From assembly GCA_039621445.1 (NCBI GenBank), contig CP154956.1:26643744-26707743 (forward strand): a stretch of DNA of 64,000 bases. Direction: 5' to 3'. The notes under the pieces are model-generated. The model saw only the letters and a program-made list of their open reading frames with translations. It had not been told where the DNA came from and searched no databases. The position numbers were made by a program, and so were the translations under genes. This document shows, piece after piece, positions 59,664 through 64,000 of the stretch. Within the stretch, counting starts at the first letter, position 1, and the number at the start of each line of letters is the position of its first letter. The stretch is from Euglena gracilis. Lineage: Eukaryota > Euglenida > Euglenophyceae > Euglenales.

Positions 59664-62600
59664 GGAAGCCCGTGGGGGGGGACGCCGGTTCTGTCCTGAG
59701 CCCGGCGTCTCAAACGCCGGCTTAAATAACAAAATCCCTTCTATGTTGGCAATATACTTGGAGGGCTAAGTGCTTTTGTGCAAAATTTGACTTATATTGA
59801 CTTATATACAACGGAGAAAGGTGTTCTTTTGCCAAAAGTGGCCCAAAATGGACATTTTCCCCTAATTTTTTTTGCAAATTCACCCCCGATTGGGGGGTTC
59901 TGGAGCCATTTGGGTGGGTTTTGACTGGTTTTGGGGTGATTTGGACAAAATTTTTTCTCAGGGGGGGGGCTTAAAAGTCGGCGAAACTGGCCCGTAACTA
60001 CATTAGAGTGGGTGGTCGGCCGACTAGTCGGCCGACCACCCAGGACCCCCCCCCCCTGTCTCGCCGACTAGCTGCCGACCAGGCCTAGTCGGTCGACCAA
60101 TTGGGTGGTCGGCCGACTAGTCGGCCGACCACCCAGGACCCCCAGTCTACCGTTTGGCACTGGGGGGGGGGGGGGGTCACGGGGGAACACCACATTTTCG
60201 GTGGACAAATTAGGAATCACCGAAAACAAATTTTTGGGGAAAAATCCTTTTCAGGCTCCAAATTAGGAATCCCCCAACCTAAAATTCGTAATTTTGGCAC
60301 CAAATTACCCCCCCCCCCGGGGGGGGTGCCCTCACCCCCCCCCCTATTTGGCCCCCCCCCTAATTGGCTAATTGGCCTCCGGCCGCAAAAAGGGCTCAGA
60401 AAACCTCCAAAAATGTCCGTTTCGAATACCTTAAAATTCGCCGGATAAGAAAAAGTCATGACCAATCCAACTGTGCTCAAAAAATCGACAAATTTTGCAC
60501 AGGGAAAAATTTTGGGGGTAGGGGTCCTCGAGCCCCCCCCCTAATTGTCCCCCCCCCCCTAATTGGCTAATTGGGGGTCTGAAGGAGCCCGGCCATTAGC
60601 CAAATAGGGGGGGGGGGTGAGGGTATTGCGGGAAAATGGTGGTCGGCCCGACCTGGTCGGCCCGACCACCACGACGGCGACCACGATTCAGCCATATTGC
60701 ACACATCGCTTATTTTCAACGATTGTGTATTCCAAAATTTGACATCTTAATTTGTGAAATCCCACACCTCAGGTGCCATACAGCATATCAATTGAAAGCT
60801 CCCCCCAAGACCTTTCGCTTGGTACCCTCAGAACTCAACCACACTGCACAGCCCGTGACCCCCCCCCCCTGTCATTGGTGTAGAAACAAATTATTCTCGG
60901 GGGGGGGGCGATACTTAGGAAGAAACTTTCCAGGCACGGCCAAAAAAAAATTCAAACTGTCAAAAGTGCTTGCCACGAGCAATAAGCAGGGACGCAACTA
61001 GTGGGCCAGTGCAAAGGTCGAAGAGCATGCTATGTTTTTCAAGATGAATTCATCAAGTAAGGTGTCTAGGTCAAGGGAGAACAGGTCTTCCTCATACACA
61101 TTGCACATAGCAAAATGGTTCACACAAGCATGGAAACGGAATGGGCCTCAAAAATGGGGGGGAAAAGCTACACGTGGTTTATACGGGGTGTTGGGGTCGC
61201 GCGGGGGGGGGGGTCGCGGGGGGGGAGATGGGTTTCGCGGCAGGTCATGTGTGACTTGTGTGACGTCATCCTGTCCTCTAATTTTAGATCCCACTGAGGA
61301 ATTTGCGTGCCATTTTGGGTCCGAAAATAGGTCCAATTACCGGGGGGGGGGGAAATTGAAGCTAGATAAAATTAGACCCGACAAAATTGGAAGCCGAAAA
61401 AATTGGTGCCAAACCTGAAAACGGCCCGGAAAAAATTGGCAGGCTTTGTTTGCAAGATGACTGGAAAAGGGGTAATTTTGAAAAATTTGAGGCCGGATTT
61501 TCAAAAAAGGCCCGGAAAAATTTGGCAGGATTTCTGTACGCCAATTTTTTCCCAATCATTTTTTTTGGCATCCAATTTCCCCCCCCCCCCGGTAGGAATT
61601 TGGGAGCAATTTTTCGTACCACCCCCCCCCTTTACCACTACCCCCCAAATGCTCAATTAAGGGGTGGGGTCAAAAATTTGGCTTTGAGAGAGGCCAAAAA
61701 AAAAATTCGGCGCCTTCGGCGCCTTAAAAAAAATTTCCCACGGACCCAAATGCTCAATGCCCCCCCCCCCCCGTGACCCGGGAATCGAGCCTTCGATTTT
61801 CGTACAATGCATCAACCTTCGTCCCTTCAGCCTTTCTCTTCATTCATCCTTTCAACCTGCTTTTTGATGCTTGATGGCGGTTTTGGTCGCTTTTCATCAA
61901 TTTTCTGGCTTGATATGGTCAAAAAAAGGAAAGAAATCTCAAGATTTGAGGTGAAAAAAATTTCGACCCAAACAATTGTGTTTTTTTGGCGTTTGAATTT
62001 TGACCCAAAATATGTCCCATTGGCAAAAGGGGAGACTTCGCAAGTTGGAAAGAATTTCATGGCAAAAAGGGGGGGAGAGGAAATATGAAATTTTTGTGGG
62101 AGAAACAGAACAGAAGTGTCCTCACCACACCTTCCATTTGGACAACCAAACCCCTTTTTGGCACCCAACGCCCAACGCACCTTCAAAGGAGGTTTGGCAG
62201 CCACCCCTCCTGGTGGTCCTGGTGGACCCCCTCGGCACGGCAAAATTGGGACCCCCCCCCCTGGTCAGCCGACCCCCTCGGCACGGCATGCCGAACCATA
62301 CCAATGAATTTTCCTTTGGGAAATTCCGCCTGTCCGCCACGGTGGACCCCCCCTGGAGGACTGACCCCCTCGGCACGGCAAAATGGGGACCCCCCCCCCT
62401 GGTGGCCGAGGGTCCTCGTTAGACGTGCCGAACCTCCAAACCCAAAAATGGCCAAAAATCTTGTGCCCCTAAAAAAGTGCCAAAAAATTGGTGCATTTCC
62501 ACACCCAAAACAGAAGTAGTTTTGGCCATTTTTGGGCCATTCTTTCAAAAATGGCCCAAAATACATCCCAAAAAAATGAGACGGTCAAGAAAATCCTAAC

Positions 62601-62681
62601 AAAGTTTCCTTTCAAAAAATGAAAAAAATGACCAATTTTGGACGTAAAGATCACCCATAAATGACCACTTTCGGACCAAAA

Positions 62682-62760
62682 AGCACCTTTTTTGTTCAAA
62701 AATTGCCCAAAATGGCCAAAAATAACCATTTTTTGCCCCGAAAATCACTGATTTTAGGAT
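62682..62760 (-). repeat. Dispersed repeat, minus copy (partner at 38,947-39,028)
   Basis: It ends CACTGATTTTAGGATG and matches the reverse complement of the other copy for about 80 bp. Confidence 0.75.
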
Positions 62761-63371
62761 GTGTGCCAACCTTCTCGTGATGGGATGCAACATCATGGAT
62801 GCTGCCTCCCGCTACCTGCCCCAGACGCCACTTCGGGCCCTCACCCTCCTCCCCTCCTTGCGCCGCCGCGCGTGCCGTGGCGCACCCCCCCCCCTCAGAC
62901 TCCCCCCCCCTCTGCCTGTTGGGTCACATTTTTGATCTGCCCCCCAAAATGACCCAAAAAATTGGAGTGATTTCTTCAAACATTTTTTCTTGAAAATTTG
63001 CCGTCCCAACCTGAAAAATGGCCAAAAAAGCGAAATTTTTTCACATTTTTTTTCCGAAAAAAAAAGGCCAAAATTTGGCCCGCGCCGCGGCGGAAGTCCT
63101 GCGCATGCCGCCCTTGCTAGACCCCGAATATAAAACATCCCCTGAGAATAAAACCCCCTCAGGGTCTTGAAACTTCTGCCAAATATGAAACCGGGGTGTT
63201 TTGCATTTGGGGGGTTTACTGTACCCAGACCGGCGTCCGAGGCCTTCGGCAAATGGCTCGCCCAGTCTCCTATGCTCCAAACCCTCGATGCATGTCATTT
63301 CTCCAGATTGCAATGTTCAAAATGTCATGCCAACAATTGCAAGATGAAATGAAGAAAAATGAAGAAGTTGA

Positions 63372-63373
<2 letters not shown>

Positions 63374-63422
<49 letters not shown>

Positions 63423-63442
63423 CGCGCGTGTGTGTGTATGTG
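63374..63442. repeat. Alternating (GT)n-(GC)n-(TG)n microsatellite
   Basis: About 20 GT units, then ~8 CG units, then ~6 TG units, uninterrupted purine-pyrimidine alternation over ~69 bp, the classic Z-DNA-forming composition. Confidence 0.97.
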
Positions 63443-64000
63443 CCACCAAATTTTGGGGTTTTCCCGACTCAAAAAGTCAGCCCAAAAGCTGCCAAAAATC
63501 CAATCAAGTTTTGAAAATGTCATGATCTCAAAAGCAACACAAAAAAAACACAACATCACAAAGGGGGGACACGGAGGCAAGGCTATTTTTTTTCTTCAGG
63601 AAGAGCTTTCGATTAATGGCAACATGGAACCAGAAGTGTGAAATCTACCAATTTCGATCGGCGACCAACTCGGACCACAGTCGCCCAAAACTGCCCCAAA
63701 CATGGGTATATGGGACGAAATTGGCTGTGATTCCTCAGACGTCGGAAGCTGGAGCCCCCTAGAAATAGTTTCAAAAATTGTATCCCAGACGCCACTTCGG
63801 GCGAAGCCGGTGCCTGGGACACAATTCTCCATGTAAAAAACGTGTTTTTTTGTCTTTTAAAAAACCTTGCTCCCTCCATGCTTACCATGTCCCCCCTTAT
63901 TGTTCCCGTCCTGTGGCCCCCTTTTGGGTACATGGGAACAGTAAGGGGGGGAACAGTAGGGGGGGGGACGAGCTCCCCCCCCTTACTGTTCCCATGGGCC

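Larger units (their letters stand above)
58178..60162. mobile_element. T-family unit T2, ~2 kb, non-autonomous
   Basis: The left end (58,178-58,390) matches the left end of T1 through CTAGTCGGTGGCTAGTCGGTGG. The right end (59,727-60,162) matches ~420 bp of the T1 right end. No transposase is found. Inside are a 110-bp tandem repeat and a 0.7-kb inverted-repeat unit. GGTCACGGGGG occurs just outside both ends and might be the target duplication, though the left terminal ~20 bp are missing. Confidence 0.7.
60163..64000. other. Non-coding, repeat-rich right edge of the window
   Basis: No supported gene. It contains poly-C/poly-G tracts, an imperfect GGTCGGCCCGACC palindrome (60,636-60,668), CCCTCGGCACGGCAAAAT repeats (62,228-62,400), the dispersed repeat at 62,682-62,760, CCCAGACGCCACTTCGGG at 62,820 and 63,785, a (GT)n(GC)n tract, and a poly-G hairpin with GGGAACAGTAAGGGGGG at 63,928-63,998. 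Confidence 0.6.

Noticed and set aside
61770-61810. Possible tRNA 3' half near GGGAATCGAGCC
   Set aside because: The T arm does not close and no 5' half is present.

Overview
The window reads as transposon-packed nuclear DNA from a large eukaryotic genome. No bacterial operons, Shine-Dalgarno sites or single-copy host genes are visible. Nearly everything recognisable is mobile DNA: three chromodomain Ty3-like LTR retrotransposons (called A, B and C here), a hAT-like relic, a pogo-like DNA transposon, a non-autonomous element with a 9-bp target duplication, and a terminal-inverted-repeat family (T). Chromodomain Ty3 elements with a Met-tRNA-like primer site suit a green-lineage host, and retrotransposons carrying cytosine methyltransferases have been reported from a charophyte alga and from dinoflagellates. 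My best guess is a streptophyte alga, at low confidence. Runs of 8-14 G or C are very common, and many one-base frame breaks fall in them, so some breaks may be sequencing errors.

Layout. 1-9,821 (+): element A, with gag, two zinc knuckles, and a pol whose front half carries an adenine-methyltransferase-like (Dam-like) module followed by a cytosine-methyltransferase-like module, then protease, RT, RNase H, integrase, chromodomain and a small third ORF. It is broken by several frameshifts. 9,822-12,400: G/C-rich non-coding DNA with a ~77-bp tandem repeat. 12,478-14,738 (-): hAT-like relic with a BED finger. 16,028-35,936 (-): element B, with both LTRs, polypurine tract and primer site visible. 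It holds gag, protease, a Dam-like module with altered motif, RT/RNase H, integrase, chromodomain and then about 5 kb of unfamiliar accessory coding sequence. A 1.76-kb element with two tRNA-like sequences lies in its gag, and a 1.66-kb pogo-like element lies in its 5' LTR. 36,000-40,640: non-coding repeats and one tRNA-like sequence. 40,724-57,207: a 16.5-kb unit flanked by T-family inverted repeats and a 9-bp duplication. It contains element C (-), with an uninterrupted 2,038-codon pol, a membrane-segment ORF after pol, and a second, downstream copy of the 5' part of gag. 58,178-60,162: a short T-family element. 60,163-64,000: non-coding repeats.

How the parts work together. In A and C the pol frame is the gag frame after a single stop codon, and the pol frame lacks an early AUG. 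In B gag also ends at a single stop with an open frame after it. In C the stop is UGA-CGG followed by a potential hairpin, a context known for stop-codon readthrough. Gag and a Gag-Pol fusion would then be made from one RNA, with the methyltransferase modules at the front of Pol. The chromodomain would steer integration to marked chromatin, and the methyltransferase modules could mark element cDNA or the insertion site. That last step is inference.
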